A stretch of 64,000 nucleotides of DNA from Lachnospiraceae bacterium. Its GTDB lineage: Bacteria; Bacillota_A; Clostridia; Lachnospirales; Lachnospiraceae. A program made the translations under genes and the position numbers. The stretch lies in NCBI GenBank assembly GCA_017391465.1, contig JAFOYH010000060.1:1-64000 (forward strand), given 5' to 3'. The notes below the pieces were generated by a model. That model had not been told where the DNA came from, ran no database searches, and saw nothing but the letters and a program-made list of their open reading frames with translations. Below are positions 15,450 to 25,172 of the stretch, piece by piece (the first letter of the stretch is position 1; every line of letters begins with the position of its first letter).

Positions 15450-17498
15450 TCAAATCGCTCCTTCTTTTTGCATCGTTACAATGGTCTGCTTCACAAGATC
15501 CATGGCCTGTGATACAGTCATATTCTGAACCTGTGCACCTGCAATGGTACTATGACCGCCGCCGCCAATCCGTTCCATAACCAATTGTACATTGATACCG
15601 TCACTGCCTTCCACAGAACGGGCACTTATATAAATTGTATCCCTGATACATGTAAATACATAGGACGCTTTAATCCCTGTAATATTCAATAACTCATTGG
15701 CTACCTGTGCTCCGACAACTGTCGGACTTTCAAGTCCTTCCGCAGGACATACGGTATATGCCATACAATTATCAATCTGCGCATTCCGCACAGCTTCGGC
15801 ACGGGCACGATAAATCTCCATACTGTCTCTAAATGCCAGATGCACACGTGTGATATCTGCACCACTTTTCTTTAAAAATGCAGCTGCCTCAAATGTTCTC
15901 ACACCTGTTTTACTCGAAAAGTTATTCGTATCAATCATCAATCCCGCAAACATTGCATCCGCCTCAATCGGTCGGAGTTTCACACCATCCGATATATATT
16001 GAAGGATTTCAGCAACCATTTCACAAGCTGATGATGCATAAGGTTCAATATAAGACAATACCGGATTTTCAATGGACTCACTGCTCTGACGATGATGATC
16101 TAAAATAACAACCGTTTTCGTCCGGCTAAAAAGTTCCGGTCCTTCGGTATAGGACGGACGGTTCACGTCCACAACAATAAGTGCCGTTTCCATATTCATG
16201 ATCGCTGCTGCCTCACTACTCTTCAAAAACATATCCGGTTCGTAATCCGGGTTGTTTTTAAAAGTGTTTAAAATCGGGCGCACCGATGTTGTAACATCAT
16301 TAATTACAATATGTGCCGGCTTGTTTAAAGACTTTGCCGCACGATAAATACCAATGGCAGAACCAAAAGAGTCCACATCGCCAATCTTGTGTCCCATGAT
16401 CACTACCCTGTCTTTGCCGGTAATGATCTGTTTTAATGCATGGGCTTTCACTCGCGCTTTTACACGTGTTCCTTTTTCTACCTGCTTTGTTTTACCGCCA
16501 TAATAAGAGATTTTATCTCCTGATTTAACAACTGCCTGATCACCACCTCGACCCAGTGCCAGATCAATGGCACTCTGAGCCCATGTATAAGACTGAATAT
16601 AGGAAATCGCATTCATACCAACACCGATACATAATGTTACTGACATTTCATTACCTATATTAATCTCTCTTACTTCATCCAGCAAAGAAAATCGACTGGA
16701 CTGAATGGCAGCCATATGTTTCGCATTGACAACAAATGTATAACGGTCCTTTTCAGACTTCGTAATGATGGCATCATAAGACTGCATGTACTTTGTAATC
16801 TTTCGTTCAATCAAAGCAGATAACAACGAACGACGGACTTCTTCTGTGCTGTTCATCGCCTCTTCGTAATTATCAATAAAAATAATACCTGCCACAAGTT
16901 TCTGTTCCTGATTCTCGCGAATATAACGGCGAATATTCGTTTCATCAAACATAAACATCGCAATCAGAACATTCTCCGGATGGTCAAATGTCACCATATC
17001 ATTATGTTCCGAAAAATCTTCCACATCCATGCGGCAAAACTCTGTACGATAAATGCGATCCTCATAGGTGATCTCCATATAACACTTATCTTTCATATCG
17101 AAAATCTTTTTGATATCAACATTTGAGAAGACTTCCTGAATGTTCCTCTGAAAAGGCATAGATCCCGTCATCCGAACCAGTGCATCATTCCCCCACATAA
17201 ATTTACCTGATCGATCCAATACGCCATATGGAACATCCAGTTCATGAAGCAGCTTTTTCTGTACCTGTCCAAAATGAAGTCCAAAATTGATCAGTTCCTC
17301 CATAATTGCCGGTTTTGAATAAAATGTCACAATGACAGAAAAAATAAGATGCATAAGGAAAAAGATTCCCATAAGAATACCAACGTTGCAATCGATCAAA
17401 ATAGCACCAATCGTCATAAGACCTACAATAATATTCAATATAATCGGCCATCGAAGGTACCATTTCAAACGTCCTTTGACTTCCATATCATTTTTCAT
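15450..17498 (-). CDS. gdpP: Cyclic-di-AMP phosphodiesterase GdpP
   Basis: Hydrolyses c-di-AMP to pApA and so lowers a second messenger that controls turgor and wall homeostasis. The 682-residue protein has two N-terminal membrane helices (about 12-60), a PAS-like domain, a degenerate GGDEF domain ([21 protein letters not shown]...[10 protein letters not shown]) and a DHH/DHHA1 catalytic part. The metal-site motifs are visible: [22 protein letters not shown], and [13 protein letters not shown] near the C-terminus. It is the first gene of the gdpP-rplI-dnaB unit. Confidence 0.96.
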   Translation of the reverse strand: MKNDMEVKGRLKWYLRWPIILNIIVGLMTIGAILIDCNVGILMGIFFLMHLIFSVIVTFYSKPAIMEELINFGLHFGQVQKKLLHELDVPYGVLDRSGKFMWGNDALVRMTGSMPFQRNIQEVFSNVDIKKIFDMKDKCYMEITYEDRIYRTEFCRMDVEDFSEHNDMVTFDHPENVLIAMFMFDETNIRRYIRENQEQKLVAGIIFIDNYEEAMNSTEEVRRSLLSALIERKITKYMQSYDAIITKSEKDRYTFVVNAKHMAAIQSSRFSLLDEVREINIGNEMSVTLCIGVGMNAISYIQSYTWAQSAIDLALGRGGDQAVVKSGDKISYYGGKTKQVEKGTRVKARVKAHALKQIITGKDRVVIMGHKIGDVDSFGSAIGIYRAAKSLNKPAHIVINDVTTSVRPILNTFKNNPDYEPDMFLKSSEAAAIMNMETALIVVDVNRPSYTEGPELFSRTKTVVILDHHRQSSESIENPVLSYIEPYASSACEMVAEILQYISDGVKLRPIEADAMFAGLMIDTNNFSSKTGVRTFEAAAFLKKSGADITRVHLAFRDSMEIYRARAEAVRNAQIDNCMAYTVCPAEGLESPTVVGAQVANELLNITGIKASYVFTCIRDTIYISARSVEGSDGINVQLVMERIGGGGHSTIAGAQVQNMTVSQAMDLVKQTIVTMQKEGAI

Positions 17499-17701
17499 GC
17501 CAATACCTCATTCTTTTGAATATATATCAAGTGTCTGACACACTTTATACGAGCATAGATTACCCTATATTATAGCATTTTACAAACATCTGGTAAATAC
17601 CTTTCTCTGATTTCAGTTTTTATGATATAATGTGCATATTCAATGGATATACACTTAAACAACACATCCATTGTATTAAAACAAACTAAGGAGGCCCATC
17701 T

Positions 17702-18250
17702 ATGCAGGTTTATCTATTTATAGCTCCGGGCTTTGAAGAAATCGAAGCCTTAACGGTTGTTGACCTTCTTCGTCGTGCCGGTATATCTATTACCACGGTT
17801 TCAATTACAGATTCTTTATATGTGACTGGAGCCCATGAAATCCCGATCACCACGGATGCTTTATTTTCAAATTCGGACTATTCCGATGCAGACATACTCG
17901 TCCTTCCTGGCGGTGCACCGGGCACATGCAACCTGAATGCATTCGAACCACTAAAAATTTTACTCCATGATTTCTACAGTAAAGGAAAGTATATCGGTGC
18001 CATCTGTGCTGCACCTATGATTCTTGGTCATCTTGGTTTCCTGAAAAATCGTAAGGCAACCTGTTATCCAGGGTTTGAAAAAGACCTCATCGATGCCATC
18101 CACGTCGTTTCACCAGTGGTTGTTGATGAACATATCATCACCAGCCGTGGTTTAGGTACTGCCATTGATTTTTCATGCGAATTAATTGCCCTCCTGAAAG
18201 GACGCGATATTTCCGATCAAATTAAACAACAGATTATGTATCATCACTAA
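17702..18250 (+). CDS. DJ-1/PfpI family protein
   Basis: A 182-residue protein of the DJ-1/ThiJ family (glyoxalase III or protein/nucleotide deglycase-like). The nucleophilic-elbow Cys is in IGAICAAPMILG (about residues 98-109), the early Glu is in PGFEEIEAL (about residues 10-18), and GGAPGTCNL fits the family. Its size matches the YajL/DJ-1 type. The gene has AAGGAGG before the ATG and is followed 26 bases later by the C_GCAxxG_C_C gene, so they may be co-transcribed. Confidence 0.93.
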   Translation: MQVYLFIAPGFEEIEALTVVDLLRRAGISITTVSITDSLYVTGAHEIPITTDALFSNSDYSDADILVLPGGAPGTCNLNAFEPLKILLHDFYSKGKYIGAICAAPMILGHLGFLKNRKATCYPGFEKDLIDAIHVVSPVVVDEHIITSRGLGTAIDFSCELIALLKGRDISDQIKQQIMYHH

Positions 18251-18276
18251 TGTAATTTTACAAAGGAGGATTTAAC

Positions 18277-18687
18277 ATGTCAGACAGAATTCAAAAGGCA
18301 CTTGACAATCATAATAAAAACTACAATTGCTGCCAATCTGTAGCCTGCGCATATTGCGATCTTCTCGGCATTGACGAAGCAACCATGTTTAAAGCCGGTG
18401 AAGCGTTTGGCCTGGGAATGGGGAATATGGAAGGCACTTGTGGCGCCATCGCAGGTGCTGTATTACTGGCAGGATTTAAAAACAGTTCAGCAAACCTTGA
18501 AAAACCCAACTCTAAAGCTTCAACTTACAAGTTATCTGCTGCTATTTTAAAAGCATTTGAAGAAAAAAACGGAGCAACTCTCTGTCACGTGATCAAAGGA
18601 CGTGATACCGGTAATGTTCTCCGCTCATGCTCCGGCTGCATCGAAGATGCCGCACAGATTGCAGAAGACATTTTAAATTTAAAATAA
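18277..18687 (+). CDS. C_GCAxxG_C_C family redox protein
   Basis: A 136-residue protein with the family hallmark: NYNCCQSVACAYCDLLGI, then GTCGAIAGAVLLAG, then late Cys in TLCHVIKGRDTG...RSCSGCIEDAA. The family is found mainly in anaerobes, often next to redox or molybdenum-related genes; its biochemical role is not settled, but the conserved Cys suggest a metal or redox centre. AAAGGAGG precedes the ATG. It forms a probable two-gene unit with the DJ-1 gene. Confidence 0.92.
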   Translation: MSDRIQKALDNHNKNYNCCQSVACAYCDLLGIDEATMFKAGEAFGLGMGNMEGTCGAIAGAVLLAGFKNSSANLEKPNSKASTYKLSAAILKAFEEKNGATLCHVIKGRDTGNVLRSCSGCIEDAAQIAEDILNLK

Positions 18688-18728
18688 GACATTGCATTTT
18701 AACTGAATATACAATTCGTCACATAACA

Positions 18729-18768
18729 AAAGAGCCTCCTGAGAAAATCTCAGGAAGCTCTTTTTTTA
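18729..18768 (+). terminator. Terminator after the C_GCAxxG_C_C gene
   Basis: AGAGCCTCCTGAG and CTCAGGAAGCTCT pair around a five-base loop, followed by seven T. It lies between convergent genes. Confidence 0.9.
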
Positions 18769-18800
18769 TTTACATAATACCTTCTCTAATATAATTTAAA

Positions 18801-20477
18801 TTATGCGATTGGATTGAAACCTGCGAGGATTAAACCACCAAGGATCAAAACTGTAAGAGATGCGTAAATCAAACATGGAACTACGTTAGATCTCATCAAA
18901 CGACCTTCAGAACCTACTGTACCACATGTAGCACAAGCAGATACGATGTTATTTACACATACCATGTTACCCATAGCACCACCCATTACCTGCATAGCAA
19001 GGATGAGCATTGGAGCAAGACTTAATCTGGAAGCTGCTGCAAACTGTAATGTGGAGAACAATGTACAGGATACTGTAGCAGAACCAGAGATGAACGCACC
19101 GATTACACCGATAATTGGAGCTACTATGATGTAAGCAGAGCCAAAGAGGTCAGCTAAGCCGTTTGCCATAACGATAAGCATGGAATCCATACCGGAGTTG
19201 TTGAACTGTGCACCGGAGGATTTGAAGAGCTGTACCATTGCAATACCGAATAATAATGCGATAGCAGCACCTGTTACCATGTTGATTGTTGTTTTCCAAG
19301 CAGCTTTAACCTGTTCACCTTTCATCTTGTGGATTGGGATGATAAGGAATGCTACAAGGATGAATGGAAGCACACCTGGGTTCCAAGCCCATTTCCAAGC
19401 GAAACCAACTTCGATACCGAAGATCTGTGGAATGGAGATTGCCCATGGAGCTGTTGTAACGTTAAGAATTCCTTTGATACCGATCTGTGGAACACGTGTG
19501 ATAACAAGGATTGCAGCAATGATACCATATGGGATCCAAGCTGTAACTGGAGACATACCATTATCGAAGAGGTCTTCTTCTTCACCAGCTGTTGTTGCTT
19601 TCCAGTGTTCTGCCCATTCATTGTGATCTGGGAATTCGAATTTTGTCTTAGGAACAAGGATACCTTTTTTAGCTGTAACAACACAGATAACGAGAGCGAT
19701 AAGCGCACCGATAAGGGATGGGAATTCTGGTCCCAGGAATGCTGCACAGATTAAATAAGGTACACAGAAAGCTACTGCAGACATTAAAATGTATGGAATA
19801 ACTTCGATTGCGTATTTTGTGGATTTGTCTTTACCATACATCTTGATCATTAAGAATACTGTGATGAAGATGATGATTGGACAGATGATAGCGGATGGGA
19901 TAGCAACCCATTTTGTTAAGCCTAATTTCCATGCTTCTGTATCAGCTACGCCGATACCTGCTAATTCGGAACTAACCATGTTGAATGCTGTGTTTGTAGG
20001 TGTACCTACAGCACCGTAAGCAACTGGTGTAGAGTTAAGGATAAGACCACACATTGCAGCGCAAAGTGGAGGGAATCCTAAACCGATTAACAATGGAGCT
20101 GCAAGAGCTGCTGGAGTACCGAAACCAGCTGCACCTTCGATGAACGCACCAAACATGAAACCAATGATAATACACTGGATACGTGGGTCATCAGAAACTG
20201 TTGTGAACATTTTGTTGATTGCAGCCATACCGCCGGACTGTTTCAATGTGTTCATGATAAGGATCGCACCAAAGATGATAACGATTGTATCAATAGCACT
20301 TAAGAAACCTGCGATTGTCTGAGCTGCAAGGGTAATAAGATCCATCTTCCAGAACGCGAAACCTACGATAGCTGTAAGTAACCATGCCAATGGAAGAGCG
20401 ATCTTAGCTGGCCAGTTAAAGCCTGCCATTACAATAACTGTAACAATAATTGGAATAAAAGCTATAATTGCATACAT
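18801..20477 (-). CDS. lctP: L-lactate permease family transporter
   Basis: Moves lactate (or glycolate) across the membrane with protons. The 558-residue protein has 12 or more hydrophobic helices and family blocks such as [44 protein letters not shown] and [22 protein letters not shown]. The start is behind AAGGAGG. It is a one-gene unit with its own promoter (20543-20571) and far-upstream TGGT-N3-ACCA dyads shared with larA, which argues for lactate as the substrate. Confidence 0.95.
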   Translation of the reverse strand: MYAIIAFIPIIVTVIVMAGFNWPAKIALPLAWLLTAIVGFAFWKMDLITLAAQTIAGFLSAIDTIVIIFGAILIMNTLKQSGGMAAINKMFTTVSDDPRIQCIIIGFMFGAFIEGAAGFGTPAALAAPLLIGLGFPPLCAAMCGLILNSTPVAYGAVGTPTNTAFNMVSSELAGIGVADTEAWKLGLTKWVAIPSAIICPIIIFITVFLMIKMYGKDKSTKYAIEVIPYILMSAVAFCVPYLICAAFLGPEFPSLIGALIALVICVVTAKKGILVPKTKFEFPDHNEWAEHWKATTAGEEEDLFDNGMSPVTAWIPYGIIAAILVITRVPQIGIKGILNVTTAPWAISIPQIFGIEVGFAWKWAWNPGVLPFILVAFLIIPIHKMKGEQVKAAWKTTINMVTGAAIALLFGIAMVQLFKSSGAQFNNSGMDSMLIVMANGLADLFGSAYIIVAPIIGVIGAFISGSATVSCTLFSTLQFAAASRLSLAPMLILAMQVMGGAMGNMVCVNNIVSACATCGTVGSEGRLMRSNVVPCLIYASLTVLILGGLILAGFNPIA

Positions 20478-20533
20478 GAAAAAACCTCCTTCTCTAACCC
20501 ATTAAACCCTTTTTGTTACTAAGAAATCAAGTT

Positions 20534-20571
20534 ACATTGTTAATGATAATACAATGTTTATTTTTCGTCAA
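20534..20571 (-). promoter_or_regulatory. Promoter of lctP with dyad over the -10 element
   Basis: On the minus strand TTGACG (20566-20571) and TATCAT (20543-20548) are 17 bases apart. ACATTGT (20534-20540) and ACAATGT (20551-20557) form an inverted repeat around the -10 element, as expected of a repressor site. Confidence 0.65.
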
Positions 20572-20716
20572 GTTTTTTTAGGTAAATCGCACATTTTTTA
20601 CATCTATTTTCTTTTACATTTTGTTAAAACTGTATCAGTTTATAATTTTTTTATATTTATTTTATAGGAATTTTCGAATTCCCAATGTTGGTTTTGTATA
20701 TTTTATTTGTATATAT

Positions 20717-20745
20717 TGTACAAATTGTACAAATCTGAGTACAAT
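20717..20745. repeat. TTGTACAA-type repeats upstream of lctP
   Basis: The stretch holds two near-consecutive copies of TTGTACAAAT and a further GTACAA, each centred on a GTAC palindrome. It could be a protein-binding array or simple AT-rich repetition. Confidence 0.4.
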
Positions 20746-20765
20746 TTTTACTCTTTTTCCCAAAT

Positions 20766-20808
20766 TGGTTGAACCACTCAAAACCTGGTACTTTAATTGG
20801 TCATACCA
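20766..20808. promoter_or_regulatory. Two TGGT-N3-ACCA dyads upstream of lctP (GntR/LldR-type operators)
   Basis: TGGTTGAACCA (20766-20776) and TGGTCATACCA (20798-20808), each preceded by AAT, are 32 bases apart, about three helical turns. The form matches the TNGTNNNACNA pattern known for LldR-type lactate regulators. The same motif occurs before larA (54482-54492). They lie about 200 bases upstream of the lctP promoter. Confidence 0.6.
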
Positions 20809-20865
20809 CTACACACCTTGTTTTTGTTATTTTTTTAACTATTTATCCTATATACTTCAGCCATA

Positions 20866-20902
20866 AAAAATACCTCCGGAAATATTTCCAAAGGTATTTC
20901 TA
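20866..20902 (-). terminator. Terminator after the UxaA-type large subunit gene
   Basis: AAATACCT(CC)GGAAATATTTCC(AA)AGGTATTT forms a hairpin with A-rich and T-rich flanks, 38 bases after the stop on the minus strand. Confidence 0.75.
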
Positions 20903-20939
20903 ATAAAAACTTTTCTATAAAACTGAAGTCGCCAAAAAA

Positions 20940-22103
20940 TCAGATGACCGGACCCATCGTATAGATATCCATCGATTGGCTGTATTTAATGGTTTCACCT
21001 TTTGTCTGTTCTCCAGATAAAATACGAATAAGCTGAGCAAATGCCTCTTCTCCTACTTCTTCTATAGAGGCTTTTCCCTCAATAATACGTCCTGCATTAA
21101 TATCCATATCATTCTGCATACGTTCATAAGTATTTGGATTGCCGCAAATCTTAAGTACAGGCAAAATAGGGAATCCCTGTGGTGCACCGCGACCCGTAGA
21201 AAAAAGAATACACTGAGCACCTGTTGCTGCCATGCCTGTTAAAATCTCGATTTCACGACCCGGAGTATCTTTAATCCACAAACCTTTCTGATTTGTAATA
21301 ATATCGGCATATTCCAAAACTCCTTCGATTGGTTTTGTACCGGATTTCACAATAGCACCTAAAGATTTTTCCTCAATCGAACTTAATCCGCCGGCAATAT
21401 TTCCAGGTGTTGGCTGACCTTTACGCATATCACATCCCAAAGATTTGGCACGTGCCTCCATATTCGCTACAATTTCAAAAATTTTGTCACCAACCTCAGG
21501 CGTTACTGCACGACGTGCCAGAATGTGTTCTGCACCGATAAATTCAGTCGTTTCACCAAAAACAACCGTTCCGCCAAGATCACAGATCTTATCCGCCACA
21601 TAACCAATAACACAGTTCGAAGCCAGACCGCTGGTCGCATCTGAACCGCCGCATTTAATACCCATAATATAATTGGAAATATCCACCGGCTGTCTTAAGA
21701 TTCCGGAAATCTGCATGGAAAGTTTCTGAGCCGCTGTAACCCCTGCTGCGATGGAATTTGTCATACCTCCCAATTCCTGAATGTTAATACGTTCAATTGG
21801 TTTGCCTGCTGCTCGTATTGTTTCATATATTCTATCCACATCCGTTCCTTCACATCCCAAACTTACCAACAACACGGCACCTGCATTTGGATGAAGTCCA
21901 AGCGCAATCAATGTATCTGTCACACGTTCCAGATCCGGCGGAAGCTGACAGCATCCCTGATGATGCAATAAAGCTTTTGTGTTCAATGTCTGTCCCACAA
22001 TCGCCTCAACAACTTCATTGGCACATACGACACTTGGAATAACTGCGACATAGTTTCTGGAACCCACTTTGCCGTCTGATCTTACATATCCCATAAATTC
22101 CAT
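20940..22103 (-). CDS. UxaA/SuyB-type dehydratase, large subunit
   Basis: A 387-residue protein of the altronate/galactarate dehydratase C-terminal family. Recognisable blocks: NYVAVIPSVVCANEVVEAI, HHQGCCQLPPDLERV, GIKCGGSDATSGLASNC, and STGRGAPQGFPILPVLKICGN. Conserved Cys in HHQGCC and KCGGSDATSG fit the metal-dependent lyase site. In E. coli the two domains are one UxaA protein; here they are two genes, as in the sulfolactate sulfo-lyase SuyAB and in many Clostridia. Candidate substrates are altronate, galactarate, or a sulfo/2-hydroxy acid. It follows the small-subunit gene by 12 bases. Confidence 0.88.
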   Translation of the reverse strand: MEFMGYVRSDGKVGSRNYVAVIPSVVCANEVVEAIVGQTLNTKALLHHQGCCQLPPDLERVTDTLIALGLHPNAGAVLLVSLGCEGTDVDRIYETIRAAGKPIERINIQELGGMTNSIAAGVTAAQKLSMQISGILRQPVDISNYIMGIKCGGSDATSGLASNCVIGYVADKICDLGGTVVFGETTEFIGAEHILARRAVTPEVGDKIFEIVANMEARAKSLGCDMRKGQPTPGNIAGGLSSIEEKSLGAIVKSGTKPIEGVLEYADIITNQKGLWIKDTPGREIEILTGMAATGAQCILFSTGRGAPQGFPILPVLKICGNPNTYERMQNDMDINAGRIIEGKASIEEVGEEAFAQLIRILSGEQTKGETIKYSQSMDIYTMGPVI

Positions 22104-22115
22104 AACTTTTACCTC

Positions 22116-22418
22116 CTATGCTTCCAAATCACCACGCGCTCTCTGACTGTCCAGATTATGTACATGGACATAGTCGCCTGCTTCTATATCTTGTGTAGCT
22201 ACACCAATCTCTTCACCATATTTAATAATCGGATCTCCTTTGTCAATCCGCTTTACAGCAACCTTATGACCATATGGAATATCCGTTAATAAAGTTTCAC
22301 AAACTGAATTTCCTTTTTTATCGCGAATATTTACAGTCATCCCGGCTTTTACACCATTCGCAAAAATGGTTGCCACATTATCCATATCATTTACTTTCAG
22401 CGCCAAAATGTCAGACAT
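22116..22418 (-). CDS. UxaA/SuyA-type dehydratase, small (SAF) subunit
   Basis: A 100-residue SAF-domain protein that pairs with the large subunit. It has NVATIFANGVKAGMTVNIRD, GHKVAVKRIDKGDPIIKYGEEIGVATQDIEAGDYVHVHNLDSQRARGDL; the HVHN stretch is the family hallmark. The start at 22418 (MSDILAL) sits eight bases behind GGGGAGG; the ATG at 22445 precedes that site. First gene of the two-gene unit. Confidence 0.88.
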   Translation of the reverse strand: MSDILALKVNDMDNVATIFANGVKAGMTVNIRDKKGNSVCETLLTDIPYGHKVAVKRIDKGDPIIKYGEEIGVATQDIEAGDYVHVHNLDSQRARGDLEA

Positions 22419-22563
22419 ATACAAACCTCCCCTTTTATTTTCCAATTTTATTCTATTTTACCACATCATATCTTTCTTTTCTACGAAAATATCCTGCTCT
22501 TTTCTCTACCTTTTTCAGAGATTTTATTGATGAAATTTACCATTTTCCGGCAAGGAATATCTC

Positions 22564-22599
22564 TTGACAAGCCATAGACATTATGGCAATATATTGTAT
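22564..22599 (+). promoter_or_regulatory. Promoter of nrdD overlapped by NrdR box 1
   Basis: TTGACA (22564-22569) is followed after 17-22 bases by AT-rich -10 candidates (CAATAT or TATATT), which fall inside the first NrdR-like box AATATATT (box 22584-22599). Confidence 0.6.
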
Positions 22600-22651
22600 G
22601 GAATCGTAATTTTTACACAATATATTGTGCACCAAACACAACATATTGTGT
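22584..22651 (+). promoter_or_regulatory. Three NrdR boxes upstream of nrdD
   Basis: The boxes are near-palindromes of the NrdR consensus: 22584-22599 (core CAATATATTGT), 22615-22630 (ACACAATATATTGTGC) and 22636-22651 (ACACAACATATTGTGT). Spacings are 31 and 21 bases, three and two helical turns, as known for NrdR operators. NrdR would repress the operon when dATP is plentiful. Confidence 0.88.
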
Positions 22652-22709
22652 TAAGATTTAATCGTATATTTATCAAAAAAAGGAAGAAAAAAGGTTAGGA
22701 AAAACAGCT

Positions 22710-24992
22710 ATGATTCAAAGTATTACAAAACGTGATGGTCGTGTCGTATTATATGACCAAAACAAGATCGCAAGTGCCATTTTAAAAGCACTCGAAGTAT
22801 CCGGCGATGGCAATGCGTCAGACGCAGCCCACGTAGCAAATAATGTACACCGTGAACTGGAACAGAAATTCAGTTCAGACTCACCCAATATTGAAGCTAT
22901 TCAGGATATTGTCGAAAAGCAATTGATGAACCACGGGTTTAGTGAAGCTGCCAAAGCTTACATCCTTTATCGTGCGAATCGTACTCGTGCACGTGAAGCC
23001 AATACTTCTCTCATGAAAACCATCGATGAGATCACACAGGTGGATGCCCGTATCAGTGATATCAAGCGTGATAATGCCAATATCGACGGTAATACAGCTA
23101 TGGGAAGTATGCTTCAGATTGGTTCTGCCGGTGCAAAAGCTTATAACGAAATGTATCTTTTACGTCCGGAACATGCCAAAGCACATCGCGAAGGTGATAT
23201 TCACATTCATGATTTTGATTTTTACTCTTTGACAACAACATGCTGCCAGATTGATATTCTCAAACTGTTCCACGGCGGTTTCTCCACCGGACACGGACAT
23301 TTGCGTGAACCAAACTGTATTCAGAGTTATGCAGCCCTTGCTGCAATTGCCATCCAGTCCAATCAGAACGACCAGCATGGCGGACAGTCTATTCCAAACT
23401 TTGATTATGGCATGGCTGAAGGTGTTGCAAAAACCTATCGCAAAGCTTTTAAACGCCGTTTAAAAGAAGCCATCGAAGATTATTTTGATTTAGAAGACGA
23501 AATGGATACAATCACAGAAGCTATTCAGGAAGCTGAAACCAACAGCGGTGAATATCCACGTTTAGAAAACACAGATACATTTAACGCTGCAATCAACAAG
23601 GCATTGACCTCCAGATATGACTTAACCGAACGTCAGGCTACAAAAATTATCGCCAAGGCTCAGAAGCGCGCATGGCAGAAAACAGATCGAGATACACATC
23701 AGTCCATGGAAGGTTTTGTTCACAACCTGAACACCATGCATTCTCGTGCCGGTGCTCAGACACCATTCTCTTCCATTAACTATGGTACGGACACAAGTCC
23801 GGAAGGTCGTATGGCAATCCGTAATATTTTATTAGCTCTGGATGCTGGTCTTGGTAATGGCGAAACCTGTATTTTCCCTATTCATATCTTCAAAGTTAAA
23901 GAAGGCGTGAACTACAACGAAAACGATCCAAACTATGACTTATTCCGTTTAAGCTGTAAAGTCAGTGCAAAACGCTTATTCCCGAACTATACATTCCTGG
24001 ATTCTCCATTCAACTTACAGTATTATGTACCTGGAAGACCGGAAACCGAAGTCGCAACCATGGGATGCCGTACACGTGTTATGGGTAATGTTTATGATCC
24101 AACACGTCAGATTGCTTACTCCAGAGGAAATTTATCTTTCACCTCGATTAATTTACCTCGTCTTGCCATCGAAAGTCAGGGAGACGAAAAAGTCTTCTAT
24201 GATAAATTAAAAGATATGCTGGATCTCGTAGCTCAACAGCTTCTGGATCGTTTTGATATTCAGGCAAACAAGCATATTTACAACTATCCATTCCTTATGG
24301 GACAGGGTATTTGGCTTGATTCTGATCATTTAACAAACAAAGATGATTTAAGAGAAGTTCTGAAACACGGAACCTTATCCATCGGTTTTATCGGTCTTGC
24401 TGAAACATTAACCGCATTATATGGCAAACATCATGGTCAGTCTGAAGATATGCAGACAAAAGGTCTTGAAATTATCGGTTTCATGCGCGATTACTGTGAC
24501 CGCAAATCGCAGGAAATGAAAATGAACTTTACTCTTCTTGCTACACCAGCCGAAGGCCTTTCCGGTCGTTTCACACGCATGGATTTAAAACGTTATGGAA
24601 AATTAGCTGGTGTAAATGATCGTGAATACTATACAAACAGTTTCCATATTCCGGTTTATTATAATATTTCCGTCTATGACAAAATTCGTCTCGAGGCACC
24701 ATATCATGCATTATGCAATGCGGGACATATCAGTTATGTCGAATTGGACGGCGATACCGCACAAAATGTCGAAGCTTTCGAAGCCGTTGTTCGTTGTATG
24801 CACGATAACAATATTGGTTATGGAAGTATTAACCATCCGGTGGACCGCGATCCAATTTGTGGTTATGTTGGTATCATCGGAGATGTCTGCCCACGCTGCG
24901 GTCGTCGCGAAGGTGAACAGATTCCGGAAGACAGAATTGAAGAATTAAGAAAATTATATCCTCAGATGCCTGCATTCCAGGGCATCGAATAA
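22710..24992 (+). CDS. nrdD: Anaerobic ribonucleoside-triphosphate reductase, main body
   Basis: Class III ribonucleotide reductase that makes dNTPs without oxygen. The 760-residue protein has an N-terminal ATP-cone (ITKRDGRVVLYDQNKIASAILKAL, residues 4-90) and the ten-stranded barrel with HIHDFDFYSLTTTCCQIDILKLFHGG, LNTMHSRAGAQTPFSSINYGTD and MGCRTRVMGN (active-site Cys). The C-terminal part holds a zinc site (CGYVGIIGDVCPRCGR) and then ends at GIE. The glycyl-radical motif RxxGY, normally close behind this zinc site in the same chain, is missing and is encoded by the next ORF. The neighbour nrdG encodes the activase. Confidence 0.95.
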   Translation: MIQSITKRDGRVVLYDQNKIASAILKALEVSGDGNASDAAHVANNVHRELEQKFSSDSPNIEAIQDIVEKQLMNHGFSEAAKAYILYRANRTRAREANTSLMKTIDEITQVDARISDIKRDNANIDGNTAMGSMLQIGSAGAKAYNEMYLLRPEHAKAHREGDIHIHDFDFYSLTTTCCQIDILKLFHGGFSTGHGHLREPNCIQSYAALAAIAIQSNQNDQHGGQSIPNFDYGMAEGVAKTYRKAFKRRLKEAIEDYFDLEDEMDTITEAIQEAETNSGEYPRLENTDTFNAAINKALTSRYDLTERQATKIIAKAQKRAWQKTDRDTHQSMEGFVHNLNTMHSRAGAQTPFSSINYGTDTSPEGRMAIRNILLALDAGLGNGETCIFPIHIFKVKEGVNYNENDPNYDLFRLSCKVSAKRLFPNYTFLDSPFNLQYYVPGRPETEVATMGCRTRVMGNVYDPTRQIAYSRGNLSFTSINLPRLAIESQGDEKVFYDKLKDMLDLVAQQLLDRFDIQANKHIYNYPFLMGQGIWLDSDHLTNKDDLREVLKHGTLSIGFIGLAETLTALYGKHHGQSEDMQTKGLEIIGFMRDYCDRKSQEMKMNFTLLATPAEGLSGRFTRMDLKRYGKLAGVNDREYYTNSFHIPVYYNISVYDKIRLEAPYHALCNAGHISYVELDGDTAQNVEAFEAVVRCMHDNNIGYGSINHPVDRDPICGYVGIIGDVCPRCGRREGEQIPEDRIEELRKLYPQMPAFQGIE

Positions 24993-25018
24993 AACACATA
25001 TTATAAGGAGGTTTTACA

Positions 25019-25171
25019 ATGACTATTAAATCTCAGAATGAAAATTTAGGACAGGGTGTTGGTTTTGAACGTATTCGCCGAATCACAGGTTACCTTGTAG
25101 GAACAATGGATAAATGGAACGACGCCAAACGTGCAGAAGAAAGAGACCGTGTAAAACACGGCATGGCATAA
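25019..25171 (+). CDS. Stand-alone glycyl-radical tail of NrdD
   Basis: A 50-residue protein with its own AAGGAGG, 26 bases after the nrdD stop and one base before nrdG. It contains FERIRRITGYLVGTMDKWN followed by DAKRAEERDRVKHG, which equals the C-terminal end of ordinary NrdD chains: the RITGYL glycyl-radical loop and the tail KRAEERDRVKHG. Gly24 would be the radical site made by NrdG. Seen directly: the main NrdD has a stop before this block. Known: PF13597-like NrdD ends carry the radical. Inferred: both chains must assemble to form an active enzyme. Confidence 0.88.
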   Translation: MTIKSQNENLGQGVGFERIRRITGYLVGTMDKWNDAKRAEERDRVKHGMA

Positions 25172-25172
25172 T

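Noticed and set aside
19180..19754. Open frames of 131-148 codons on both strands inside lctP
   Set aside because: They are shadows of the long lactate permease frame; compositions are not protein-like and no ribosome sites fit.
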